From assembly GCF_024323335.1 (NCBI RefSeq), contig NC_066581.1:441031816-441095815 (forward strand): a stretch of 64,000 bases of DNA, written 5' to 3'. How positions within the stretch are numbered: position 1 is the stretch's first letter; every line of letters begins with the position of its first letter. Source of the DNA: Lathyrus oleraceus. Its lineage: Eukaryota > Streptophyta > Magnoliopsida > Fabales > Fabaceae. The notes under the pieces were generated by a model. That model was not told the origin of the DNA and did not search any database. It worked only from the letters and a program-made list of their open reading frames with translations. The position numbers and the translations under genes were made by a program. Below, one piece after another: positions 1-10,400 of this stretch.

Positions 1-381
1 AAAAATAAATTTACTACTTTAGCGTTCTGCGCACCTTTTATAAGTGAAAATAAAAGGCCTTAATTTAAGGGTAAACTCAGTTCTGAATACGCGAAAGCGA
101 CAGTTCCTGTTAAATGGATTCTTTTCAAGAGTAGAAAGTATTGCCTCATAAGTAGTTCTATTTCGCCAATCGAAACATCACTTAACTGACGTGAAATACA
201 TTCAGCCTGTCTTTACCTGCATTTATTATTTACCGCTATTTTGCAACCCGCCTTAGATAAACCGCCTAAGATAAACACCGTAACAATAGTAATCGATAGA
301 TTGACGATTTGGTCTCTGTGGGATCGATATTCTTTTATATTACTTTGACGCGATTCATGCACTTGCGAATTCACACGATCA
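1..381 (+). mobile_element. 3' end of an Athila/Cyclops-like LTR (cut by window edge)
   Basis: This stretch is unlike the Ogre sequence that follows. Its last 120 bases, with the run GGGATCGATATTCTTTTATA followed by a GCACTTGCGAATT segment and ending in CA at 380-381, resemble the tail of LTRs of the Athila lineage of Ty3/gypsy elements, which includes pea Cyclops. In those elements the LTR tail is normally followed by a TGGCGCC-type primer-binding site. None is seen here, and the next bases read as Ogre 3' UTR. This is therefore best explained as the 3' LTR of a + strand element inserted into Ogre A. The family call rests on recall of the motif, not on a search. An open frame at 213-422 (-) is a shadow. 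Confidence 0.55.
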
Positions 382-1043
382 GGTTCAACCACAAAATATG
401 CAAACCGAGGATAAAAATCCACAAAAGCTCTCAGCTGGAGAAAGATGATGAACTACAAGAAGAATGACACATCAACTCTATTAGGGAGAAAGAACAAATT
501 GTTTGGGGAGCAAACACCTTCAAACACTGCTTGGGGAAGATAACAATGCTTCACATGTCAAGACTTACCGTTCTCAGATTGTTGTTGACATTCCTTTTTC
601 GAATTCAGTCTTCTTAAAGTAAATCCCTTATTATTTCAGAAAAATGTTATTCATTGATTTATTTATTTCAAAAATTATCATCATAAACATGCATTTTTAT
701 TAAACAGAAACAAATAAGAATAACAACTAGTTGGATAAAGGCTCAACTTTATTTAATAGAATGGTAGTCCGCAAATGGCAGGACTCCATGGATCTTTATA
801 AAGTTTGAAAATGGTAATATACATGGAAAAAGGATACATTGAATACAATGACCACTACTTTCCCTACCGGCTTTGAAATCCTATTTTGCTTTGTCCTTGG
901 TTGAGAATGATGAATCATAACCAAATGACTGGCGATGTTGCTTCAACGATTGGGTCTAGCTGGATGCAGTTACTAGCCATAATCCATAACTTTTGCCTAG
1001 ATTTCCCCAAGGTGGGGTACTCAATCTATCGAGATGATTTTCC
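382..1043 (-). other. Ogre A 3' UTR remnant
   Basis: Non-coding. From about 500 it aligns by eye with Ogre B around 28010-28440 and Ogre C around 44380-44880: the shared landmarks are a CTTGGGGAAGA block, GTCAAGACTTACC, TTTATTTAATAGAATGGTAG and CCCCAAGGTGGGGTACTCAATC. At about 1043 the alignment leaves the 3' UTR and jumps into the RNase H/integrase linker, so the whole integrase gene is missing. Confidence 0.75.
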
Positions 1044-1830
1044 TGTTTCATCTGACCAAAACCATATCAAAATTTCTCTTGTAAAGCACACCACCATTCA
1101 GGTAAATGTGACTAGTCAGTCTTCTCAAAGTCTTCTTGTCTTTCAAAGATGCCCCAAGCGGGTAAATCTGACTTTGGAGGAAACCCTTAATATCATGGTA
1201 CCATGGCTTATCGTCTTTGATCTCTTCAATAGCAGATACATGAAATGGACTATCAAGGCGCATTACAGTCAACTGAGGAACTTCATTCCAATCATTCACA
1301 ACAACCATGGAAGCTAAAGTTGCAATAGTATCTACCATCCAGTTTTCATCTCGAGGGATATGATGAAACTCAACCTTTGTAAAGAAATTTGATATCCTCC
1401 TCGCATAATCTCTATATAGTATCGAATCGGGTTGATTCATATCCCATTCACATTTAATATGGTTAACAACCAAATTTGAATCTCCATAGACGTCGAGATA
1501 TTTGATTATAAGATCAACGGCTTCTTCGAGCCCCATAATGCAGGCTTTGTACTCAGCCATATTATTCGTACATTTGAAGGTTAATCTAGCTGTAAATGGA
1601 AAATCAATGCCTTGAGGAGTAATAATCAGTGCCCCAATTCCATTACCATAAGAATTAACAGCTCCATGAAATACCAGACCCCAATGGGAACCAAGTTTTG
1701 GCCCTTCTTAAAGCAATGGTTCATCAAATCTTTCATCTTCAAATACAATATCTCTTCATTAAGGAAATCAAACTGTATTGACTGATAATCAACAATAGGT
1801 TGGTGAGCCAAATGGTCAGTCAAGACATTA
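1044..1830 (-). pseudogene. Ogre A second (archaeal-type) RNase H and start of integrase linker
   Basis: Minus-strand frames 1560-1048 and 1823-1626 together match the second RNase H domain typical of Tat/Ogre polyproteins. Visible catalytic landmarks are Glu in MAEYKACIMGLE, Asp in VYGDSNLVV and Asp in the NWMVDTIATLAS segment; the first Asp lies in a poorly kept part near 1660. The frame runs on into YLNGGVLYKRNFDMVL, the linker before integrase, and then stops at the deletion breakpoint. There is a frame change between the two blocks near 1600. The copies in B (29559-30302) and C (46186-46801) align along the full length. Confidence 0.8.
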
Positions 1831-2111
1831 CCTTTAATCGCTTTCTAAAATCGGTATTCAATATAATACTCAAATAACAACATCTACCAACGGGAAATCT
1901 TCCTTGTTAAAGCGGGCTTTTCAAATATGTACTTGATTGGATCCATCTTGGATATCAACCAAGTAGTATGATTCAACATATACTAGCGCAAGCACTTAGC
2001 AGCCCAAGCCAAAGCACAATATGTCTTCTCAAGCATAGAATGTTGAGACTCACAGTTTGTGAATTTCTTACTAAGGTAGTGAATTTCTTACTAAGCTAGT
2101 TTTACTTAGAA
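1831..2111 (-). pseudogene. Ogre A first RNase H, C-terminal fragment
   Basis: The minus strand reads the conserved CESQHSMLEK and ALAWAAKCLR segment of the first RNase H, then the linker around the ISKMDPIKY motif, with several stops. A short stretch (GTGAATTTCTTACTAAG) is repeated at about 2059 and 2079, next to the breakpoint where the frame gives way to an LTR fragment. Upstream RT sequence is absent. Confidence 0.7.
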
Positions 2112-2530
2112 AGTCATTTTTTTATGGTGAAAGATTATAGGTCATTTTGTCTGAACCCTAGTTTGGAGGTCAACTTCCTAAGACCATAACTTGATCAATT
2201 TTTATGAGATGAAATCCATTCAAATTCCATGATCAAATTCAAGATGTATACTTAGACTTTAAAGTTTAGAGGAAGTTCAAATTTAACTTGAAAATGCAAT
2301 ATTCAAGAGGAAACATTATAGGTCATTTTGGGCCAATACCATTGAACAAGTGATTTTCCTCAACTTCTAAAATGCATAACTCCTTCATGCCAAACCCAAA
2401 TGAGTTCAAAGTTGTGACCGAATTGAATAGGTTTAAAAGAGTTACAACTTTGATGAAGGATCGTTTCTCATTTGAAGTCCATAGAAAAAGTTATTCAAGG
2501 GGGAAGAAGTGAGCATTTGACTTGGGACTG
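2112..2530 (+). repeat. Internal piece of an Ogre LTR replacing protease-RT in element A
   Basis: This segment matches the + strand LTR of element D at about 58300-58715: both contain GGTGAAAGA, ATAGGTCATTTTGTCT, GGAGGTCAACTTCC and CAACTTCTAAAATGCATAAC. It is in the opposite orientation to element A and has neither LTR terminus, so it is a leftover of an inserted element trimmed by deletion. The right junction at about 2530 falls in the first part of A's protease, just after a segment equivalent to the VIKPAGP block of element B. Confidence 0.75.
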
Positions 2531-3437
2531 GGCCCGCCAACTGTATCACTAACGGTGATACTGATCTATTGCTTCTCTTACTGCTATCATACTGAATCAC
2601 CACTCATCCAGGAATTTTGAAAGCTGGAATAATGACATTCACGTCATCATCCGAATTTCTAGCTTGGTGGATGTGAATCATAACTTCATCCACTAACCTT
2701 TGAACATCCCTCTTCACAACCATGCACCCACGTGGGTTGACATCACAAATGATACAATCGTCATGATCATGCTCGCATTCACTAATATGATACAAAGTCT
2801 TGTGAAGCTCTACCAAGGATCTTCAGATACGTCGAACATCATAAACTCTGTACTCACCGGGACAACCGTCCACCATATTTACAGAGGAGTTACCATTAGC
2901 GGGTAACAGATTGGCTATAACATTCGGCGCATGATCCTCAAAGGACACCATCCCATTTCTTAGCAATCGTTGAACCTCGTATTCCAACGAATCACAGTTC
3001 TCAATATCATGTCCTGATGCCACTTGATGATAGGCACAATGCTGATCAGGCTTATACCACCACAACAGAGGTTCAGGTATAAGCGAAGGACTTCTTGGTT
3101 GAACCAAATTTTTCACAATAAGAGATGTATATAATTCGGCATATGACATCGGAATACGGTCAAACGTGACCATCTTCCTATCATAGTTATTGTGCTGATT
3201 ATTGTTGTGATTGTTGTTATGATGATTGTTGTTATGAGTATGTTGTTGTTGTTGTTGTTGTTGAGGTTTGACTATTGCTGATTGAACGAAAGAATTATTG
3301 GCGAACACTTGATTAACAGAAGAGACTTAATGATGATGTTGATGAGATCTGGAACTCTTCTTCACACAAGGCTTACTTCGCCTCTCCACAGTCAATAATT
3401 TAGTTTCTCCATCGTTTTTTTAAGAAACTACTCCCAT
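2531..3437 (-). pseudogene. Ogre A gag C-terminal copy 1 and protease start
   Basis: Minus-strand frames 3308-2823 and 2816-2604 encode the nucleocapsid-like half of Ogre gag. In order: a low-complexity Gln/Asn/His tract (about 3180-3260), the conserved RMVTFDRIPMSYAELY-type block, a zinc-knuckle variant reading CAYH then GHDIENC (C-X2-H-X5-H-X4-C), and a second Cys cluster around CIICDVNPRGC. The frame shifts near 2820. Protease begins at about 2600 and is cut at 2530. This block overlaps in content with the copy at 3438-4305, so the C-terminal half of gag is duplicated. Confidence 0.8.
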
Positions 3438-5190
3438 AGCTCAATTCATATAAAGTAGCGTGCATTTCAACCAAGGATCTTCTGATTAGATTGACATCAA
3501 AAACTTGTCACTTTCCTAGACATCCTTCGACCATATTCATAGTTGCACTGCCATGTATGGGCAAAGGATTAACTTGTACATTGGGATTATAATCTTCAAA
3601 TGAGAAGATACGACTTTGCAATAACCTTCTTACCTTAGCCTTCAAGGCGAAACAATTCTAAATATAATGGCCAGGCGCTCCTTGGTGGAATGCACAATGT
3701 TGGTCAGCTTTGTACCACCACAAAAGCTCTTTTGGAACATCCGGTGGATTCCTTTCTTTAACCAACTTCTTCTGAATTAAAGCAGGAAACAACTCTGTAT
3801 AGGTCATTGGAATCAGGTCAAATTGTACATGCCTCTAGGTACAATTTTATTAATTCTGTTGATTTGCGCATTGTTGAAAACGCGGTTGATAACTCAGTGT
3901 TGCTTGAGAAATTGGAGCAAAGTTAATCACTGGAGTTACAGATGCCATATGTTGATGATGTTGAGTGTTCCTCGAAAGTCTTCTACGTCTCTCTTGCGAG
4001 ATAGAATTTGCATCGTGTTCCTTCTTCTTGGGTAAACTATTCCCATACTTTTTGGAACCATCAGATGAACTACCTTCTTTCAACCATCTTCTACGGACAC
4101 CTTCTTCTAACCTCAAACCCATATTTACCATTTCATTAAAGTCATTAGGCGCACTTGCTACCATCATGTCATAATAGAATGGACTTAACATCTTCAAAAA
4201 CAACTTTGTCATTTCCTTTTCCTCCAACGAAGGGCTAACCTGTACAGCAAACTCGCGCCATCTCTGCGCGTACTCGTTGAAAGTTTCTTTTTCCTTGCAG
4301 GCCATAACACGAAGTTAATCCCTATCAGGTGCCATGTCGACATTATATTTGTACTGGAGAACAGAATCCTCACCTAGGTCATTGAACATTCGGATATGTG
4401 TAATGTCTAGCCTCATATACCATTTCAGAGCAGCGCCAGTCAAACTGTCTTGAAAGTAGTGGATCATCAATTGATGATTGTCATAGGACATGAGTTATCT
4501 TTGTACTTTTCAAAATCCAGAACCTTGAACTTTTGCAAAATCTTCACATTAGGAGTCAAACACAAATCATTAGCATTCTTGCCAAACAGATATTTCGCCC
4601 TCAATGCCTGAATCTCTTTCTGCATAGCCTGAAATTTATCTTGGAACTCGTCCATTCTCTCATAGACACCAACAGTCTCGCTTTGGTCAGCGTGACAAAA
4701 TAGTTCTTTGACATAAGGAACAACATGAATCATGGGAGGTGGTACTGACATCACAAGTTGAGCCACTGGAACTTCAGGTTGGTACCCCTCAAGCACAAAG
4801 TTGGGAGGCATGCCTCAAGGGAAGCCATAAGGCATGTGGTGATGTGGAGCACTGATGGGAGCCACTGAGACGGGCGTAGAGACAATATCATAAATCACGG
4901 TCCTCTGAAGCGGAGTCGGAGTCGGAGGTGGAAGTTGATTCTGAGCAGCCGCCAAAGCTTCTATCATAGCAGTAAGCCTCTCATATTCGTCCCTCAAAGT
5001 TGTCACCTCTTCATGGATTTCACAATTCTGTTGCTCTAGGCGGTTCATATTTTTCAACTGATTAGCTCGAGTATTATATTGGTGAGACAACTTATCTGAA
5101 TGAAGATCAATAAAGAAATAAGACCCCTGGCAAACTTGCTCAAAGAAAGACCAAGATGCAACATGATGCATGATATGCAAATGCAAAATA
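3438..5190 (-). pseudogene. Ogre A gag copy 2 (N-terminus to zinc knuckle)
   Basis: Frames 5186-4815, 4811-4467 and 4305-3850 (-) give the Ogre gag N-terminus (Asn-Thr-Arg-Ala-Asn motif, then a coiled-coil-like Glu/Arg stretch and a Pro-rich linker), the FGKNANDLCL block, and the ETFNEYAQRWREF capsid-like core. Downstream (3840-3450, frames broken) a second knuckle can be read, CAFHQGAPGH, followed by a stop in place of the residue before Asn-Cys. It ends after the EMHATLYELS segment, where it is joined directly to the start of copy 1. At least four frame changes or stops. Confidence 0.8.
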
Positions 5191-5463
5191 TGAATTATTG
5201 TTTATTGTTTTCAAGGAACTTTTAAGACATAAGTTGCAAAGATCGTAATGGGAATAACGCATTTTGATGCACTAAAAAATACGATTCTATTAAAAATATA
5301 AAGGATTACAATCAGAAATACAATTTCAATGATCATAAGAAGAAATAAACTAGATCTATCGACTCATGTCCAATGACGACCCAACTCCAAGCTGACACTT
5401 CCTGCGAAGTCTTTTGATCTATCTTTCGTAACTGCTTCTCATAACATCCTTCTCTATCAGGAG
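5191..5463. other. Spacer between gag and ORF1 of Ogre A
   Basis: A/T-rich non-coding interval matching the position of 35606-35749 in element B. Nothing further recognised. Confidence 0.6.
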
Positions 5464-6863
5464 CTAGTCTACATTTCCTTTCCAAACGCCAGAAGTAGGA
5501 ATGTGAGTGGATGATGAACTGTTATAGGAAAATAAATCCTCTTGCCCTCTTGATCTCTTTACAACATGTTGCTCGAGTAGTTCTATCAAGTCATCCTTTT
5601 CCTTTAGCTGCTTATGCAATTCTACTTTCTCAAGGTATGGGGTGTGAAATTTCCCTTCCCAATCATCCCTCTCTTGCTTCATCCTATCCAAATCCTCTTG
5701 GGAATCCTGTATGCCTTTAATAGTAGGACATTTGACCATTACCAAGGACATAGGTCTTTCATAAGCGTATGTCATCTTGAATACCTTTTCTCTCTTCTTC
5801 ACCCTAATAGTGTAAGGCTCTAAAGCTACACAATTCTTCAATCCAAGCTCACCTTTTCCCTTCTTATGAACATTGTGCCAAGCATGCACTATCCTAGCTT
5901 TCAACCCTTCAGTGTATTTCCCTCTTGGAAAAATAAACAGTCTAACAAAGTTTTATTAGGTTTGTCCTTCATAGAAAACCTAAGTTAACGTCTTGCCAAA
6001 GCCGGATTATAGTTGATTCCTCCTTGTATACCCAGAAGAGGCACATTAGAGAACTACCCATAACTATCAATAATCTCGACATCATCATAAACAGAAGAGT
6101 ACCAAGAAATGTCGTCATTGGTGAGACACATAAGTCTTTGAGACCACCTTAAACAATCTTTGTTTTCTTGGAAGATATGAGATTGTGGAAAATGCGAAAT
6201 AAACCACTTATACAATAAAGGCACACAACAAACAATAGTACTACCCCCTCTAAAAGTCCTGTGATGAATGGAGAAATAAGTATCATCGAGCAGAGTTGGA
6301 ACCGGATTCCTAATCAAGAAGACCCTCATAGCATTAACATCAACAAAATTGTCAATGTTAGGAAACAAAACCAAACCATAGATGAGTAAGGCAAGAATAG
6401 TTTCAAAGGCCACCATGCTATTAGCATTAGCAAAAGAAAATGATTTTTCAAATAGAAACTTCAAAGTCAATACTCTGATACCTCCTTTGGCAGTGAGATT
6501 GACATCTATTTCAGACTTCCTCAGATGAATGCCTTCGACAATAACCCTAGGTTCAAGAAATCCTTCCACCCCACTAAAAGGAATTCTATCAGAAATTGGT
6601 ATACCTAAAAGGTAAGCATAATCCTCCATGGTGGGAAACATCTGATAATCAGGGAAAGTGTAGCACCGGTAGACAGGATCATAGAACTGAACTAAAGTAC
6701 AGAGAAGACCATCCTTAACATCAGTAGATAGAACAAATAAAAGTCTCCCAAAACGGTGTCTGATACCCTTAGAATCATCCACAAAAGATTCTAGCTTCCT
6801 TAATTCCATGAGATCGGGACATCTGAAATTGTATTTCTGAGTGTTCCTCCTTCCAATATCCAT
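5464..6863 (-). pseudogene. Ogre A ORF1 (function unknown), frameshifted
   Basis: ORF1 is the extra open frame upstream of gag that distinguishes Ogre. The start is taken as the ATG at 6863 because it aligns with the B start (MDKQRRNTKKYNF) and the D start (MDCGRMNTKNYSF). The N-terminal block runs 6863-6054. It carries EDYAYLLGIPISDRIPFSG and a Gly-Gly-Ser plus hydrophobic LLYKWFISHFP segment. A frame break near 5905-6054 leads to the C-terminal block 5904-5464, which is charged and coiled-coil-like (EDLDRMKQERDDWEGKF, then HKQLKEKDDLIELLEQ). The biochemical role of Ogre ORF1 is unknown. Confidence 0.8.
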
Positions 6864-7423
6864 GATCAAAATATCTTAGATGTTTGCAACAAGAATCTCT
6901 AAGTTCCTTGAAAATTGATTAAAACTCTTATGAATGCCATGAGCGCATGATGCAACAATCACAAGCAATATCGCACAAAGAACACAAACAAGGTCCAAAG
7001 GTTTGGAGTCACGAGCATGGAGCCAAGGTAAGAACCAACCCACAATGTATGTACTAAAGGCACAATCACCTGTAGAACAAGGTATACAACTACTCATCCA
7101 CCAATAATATTCTCAAGAGAAACTCGTCAGAGTGTAGTATCGCATAACAACTAATTCAAGTCTACACCTGAATAACCACCGCAATATGTCCTAAAAGGCC
7201 AAGATGGGTTAAGGGTTCTAAGGTGCTCATCTTTTCGGGCTCCCAGGTCGGAAAAGTAATGCCAACTACGACTACTCGTGTGACATCAGTAATTCCAAAG
7301 GGGCCTCCACTGAGTGGGGGATCTCAAGTTAGCTTATTAAGGATTAACTCCACATAAGCAAAACATGACTATAATGCCCTTATATACACAAAAACAAAGA
7401 TGGGCTTAACCCAATAAAGACTA
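6864..7423 (-). other. Ogre A 5' leader between PBS and ORF1
   Basis: Non-coding. It shares with B (37183-38083) and D (62300-63148) the blocks GTCACGAGCATGG, CAATATGTCCTAAAA-like, ACGACTACTCGTGTGA and the line ending in TTAACCCAATAAAG before the PBS. The open frame 7097-6876 is a chance frame. Confidence 0.7.
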
Positions 7424-7442
7424 CTCCCTAGCAGAGTCGTCA
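7424..7442 (-). promoter_or_regulatory. Ogre A primer-binding site (tRNA-Arg type)
   Basis: Six bases inside the LTR end, the minus strand reads TGACGACTCTGCTAGGGAG. This differs at two places from the TGGCGACTCTGCTGGGGA form expected for pairing with the 3' end of tRNA-Arg, the primer known for Ogre. Confidence 0.75.
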
Positions 7443-7448
7443 CTTTTT

Positions 7449-10400
7449 TGTAGCGGTAAATTTTTTGAGATTAAGTTATTTGTTAACTTAACTCGCAAAG
7501 TAATATTTGCCACTGCGCTTTTATTATCTCCAAAGGAAAAGGGAAAAAGTATGAACAAAACCCAACGAAGTTTTAAAGCAAAACTAATAAAAAGAGAACA
7601 GTAGTTTGAGGGTTAGTTATCCAAAGGGAAGGTATTAGAACCCTAAACATTCATGGTACTCCATGGGAACCTCTTCGAAAATATGTACATTTTGGTTTGA
7701 AAAAGGTGTTGTTTGTTAAAATATTGAAGAGATGGGAAAAGAAGCATTTTTTCTATTTTTTTTTGTTTGCCAAGACTTTTGAAATCTCATGCCTACGTAC
7801 CAACAAAGTGCAATGGAGGATCAAAACCTCGTAGTTCTTTGTAAAAATAACAAAGGGGGTTTGTTTTGATTCATTTTTATGGAAAAAGACATTTTTTCAT
7901 TTTAAGGAGAATACTCAACTAGTCACCCACAAGTATGAGAACTTTGCATCATCATGAGAATGGCTCCAATTTGGATAGGGATCAACAAGTATGCCACTAG
8001 CTCTCATAGATGGAAAAAATTTATCATCAATACTATGGAGATAGGAGAATTATAACTCGACTATGCAAAAAGGACTCATGTCTAATGCCTTGAGATAAAT
8101 TTTAAAAGAAAAAGTACAAAAGAGCACAAAATGGTTTGGATGAGTTACACATTTTTTAGTTTTTTGAAATTGGTCTGGATATGCTTAAGATGGATTGACA
8201 TTTATTAAGAAAAAGATTTTGAAAATCAATTGACAAAAGTCATGGTTTATTGTGAAAATTGTTCAAGTTTAAAACAAGAAGGTTTTGAAGAAGAGAAAGG
8301 TATTGAAAATTTAAGAAGGGGAGAGGAGAAGAAGAGACTATCCTAAAGCATTAAGTAAAAGCTAGGGAGGAAATATCTAACCAAGAGATAACAAGATTTG
8401 TGACACTTGTCATGCAAGAATTCCCTCCTTTGGATTAAACCTCAAGCATGCAAAATAAGCAAATCATAATCCATGTGTCAGATGAAACCAAAGTAACCGA
8501 GCCAAGTCTTCACAAAGATGTCCAAAGTCATAGGTATAATATGAACTCCAAGGCCTCAAGTTACAAGTCCCTAAGAAAAGGTCAAGATCCTAATTCTAAG
8601 TCAATAACTCCACAATGATGCCAAGGATAGTAACCACAAGTCCATGAGTTAGGAGTAACAAGTTTCCCCCATTTTTTTTATTAGTGTCTTCTTTACAATG
8701 ATATAATAGAAAGGTCCAAATGGACAAAGAACAAAATGTCATAATCACAAACAATATGATATGAAATTCTAAACATAAAGTATAAAGTAAATGACATAAA
8801 ATAAAGGCATAAAGTAAATGACATTAAGATAGAAGTTAATACAAGTGAAGAGTTAGTAAAGGGTGTTAGTAAAGGTGAAAATATGTTTTTGGTCATTTTT
8901 CGGAGAATACTCAACTATCCACTCACAAGTATGAAAATATGAACCTACACATCATTTATGAGAATGGCTCCAACTTGGATAAAATCAACAAGTATGCCAC
9001 TAGCTCTCACAAATGGAAAAGAAGAAACATTTTCACACAATACCATGAGGAATATGAGACTTGCAATCTCACTTATAAAAATGTCATTTGCCATTGGGAC
9101 AAATTTAGCGCTATGTTGAGCAATCGTAATTGGACTTATGTAGAAGTCACAACTATCTGAGGCGGTCAATAATAATGTTTGTGTTAATACATGCTAGAGA
9201 AATGATATGTAAATTATTCTCCTAAAGCCATCCCACACAAGAAAATAAAAATAAAGGGGATGATCAAGCACAACGGCTAGGAGGATAGTCCATTACTTCA
9301 ATCCATACTTCATGACACTTAGGAAAAACTTATGCATCAATCCAAAGTACCTTAAATGATTCATGATCACTTAGAAGGTAGATTTAAAATGATGAAAGTT
9401 CATCAAGTGCCAATCCACAAATCATGAACAAGATGGACACAAGTCATCCAATTGATCAAAGGGAAAATAAGGATATGAAGAAGAAAGAATCAAGAGAAGT
9501 CACACCCAAATTGGTTCAAAAGTTTGATCAAGTCATCATCAAAATCATTCATCCATTTTGATGGATTAGGGTTTTCACCCTATCAACATCCAAGATCCAT
9601 TGAGTTTGATAAGACTTGAAGTCCAAACTATGATGATCCAAGACCAACAGAAATTCACAAGGTCAAAAAAATATAAAATGCAATTAAATGAAATAAAAAT
9701 GCATCAAAGGTATTTTTAAATTATTTTTAAAATAGAAATAAAATGAAAATTCTTTAAAGTCCTCCAAAACACCAAATAAACGGCCAAGAAAATTATGGAA
9801 GGTTAGAAATAAAATAAGAAACATATAATAAAATTTCCACAATTTTAAAATGCCGAAAAGTATTTTTAAACCAATTAAAACAAAGGAGAAATGAGAAAAT
9901 TCATGAAAAATAGGAAATCAATGAAATAAAATGTGAAAAATAAAAATTAGATGAAGAAAAATTAAAGAGAATTTTAAATTATTTTGGGATTTTTTGGTAA
10001 AAAAATGAAATTACTTTGAATTAAAAAAAACAATTAAAAATAATAAAAGAAAAAGAATTAAAAACAGAAAAAATATGTAGCGTTGGATCACGCCTCATTA
10101 ATTGACATGACAAATCCAGCACTCCAGAGGTTAGGATGCATGGTGGAACGCGCTGCAAGCCAAACACAAGATCCAGTTTGAATTCAACCAATCAAAACAT
10201 TTCAAATTGCCAACGTGCCTGGTTCAAACTCAGACCACCTTAGAAAAACCCCGGTCGTCTTCTCCGGTGAGCTCTCACCGGAGTTTCATCGTTTGGTAAA
10301 TTCAGAACACAAGCCCACCACCATTGTGATTCTCTTCTCATCCCAAATTCAACCTCATGCTCCAAATTAATTTATATAAACTGAGAAAAAGGAATTTCAT

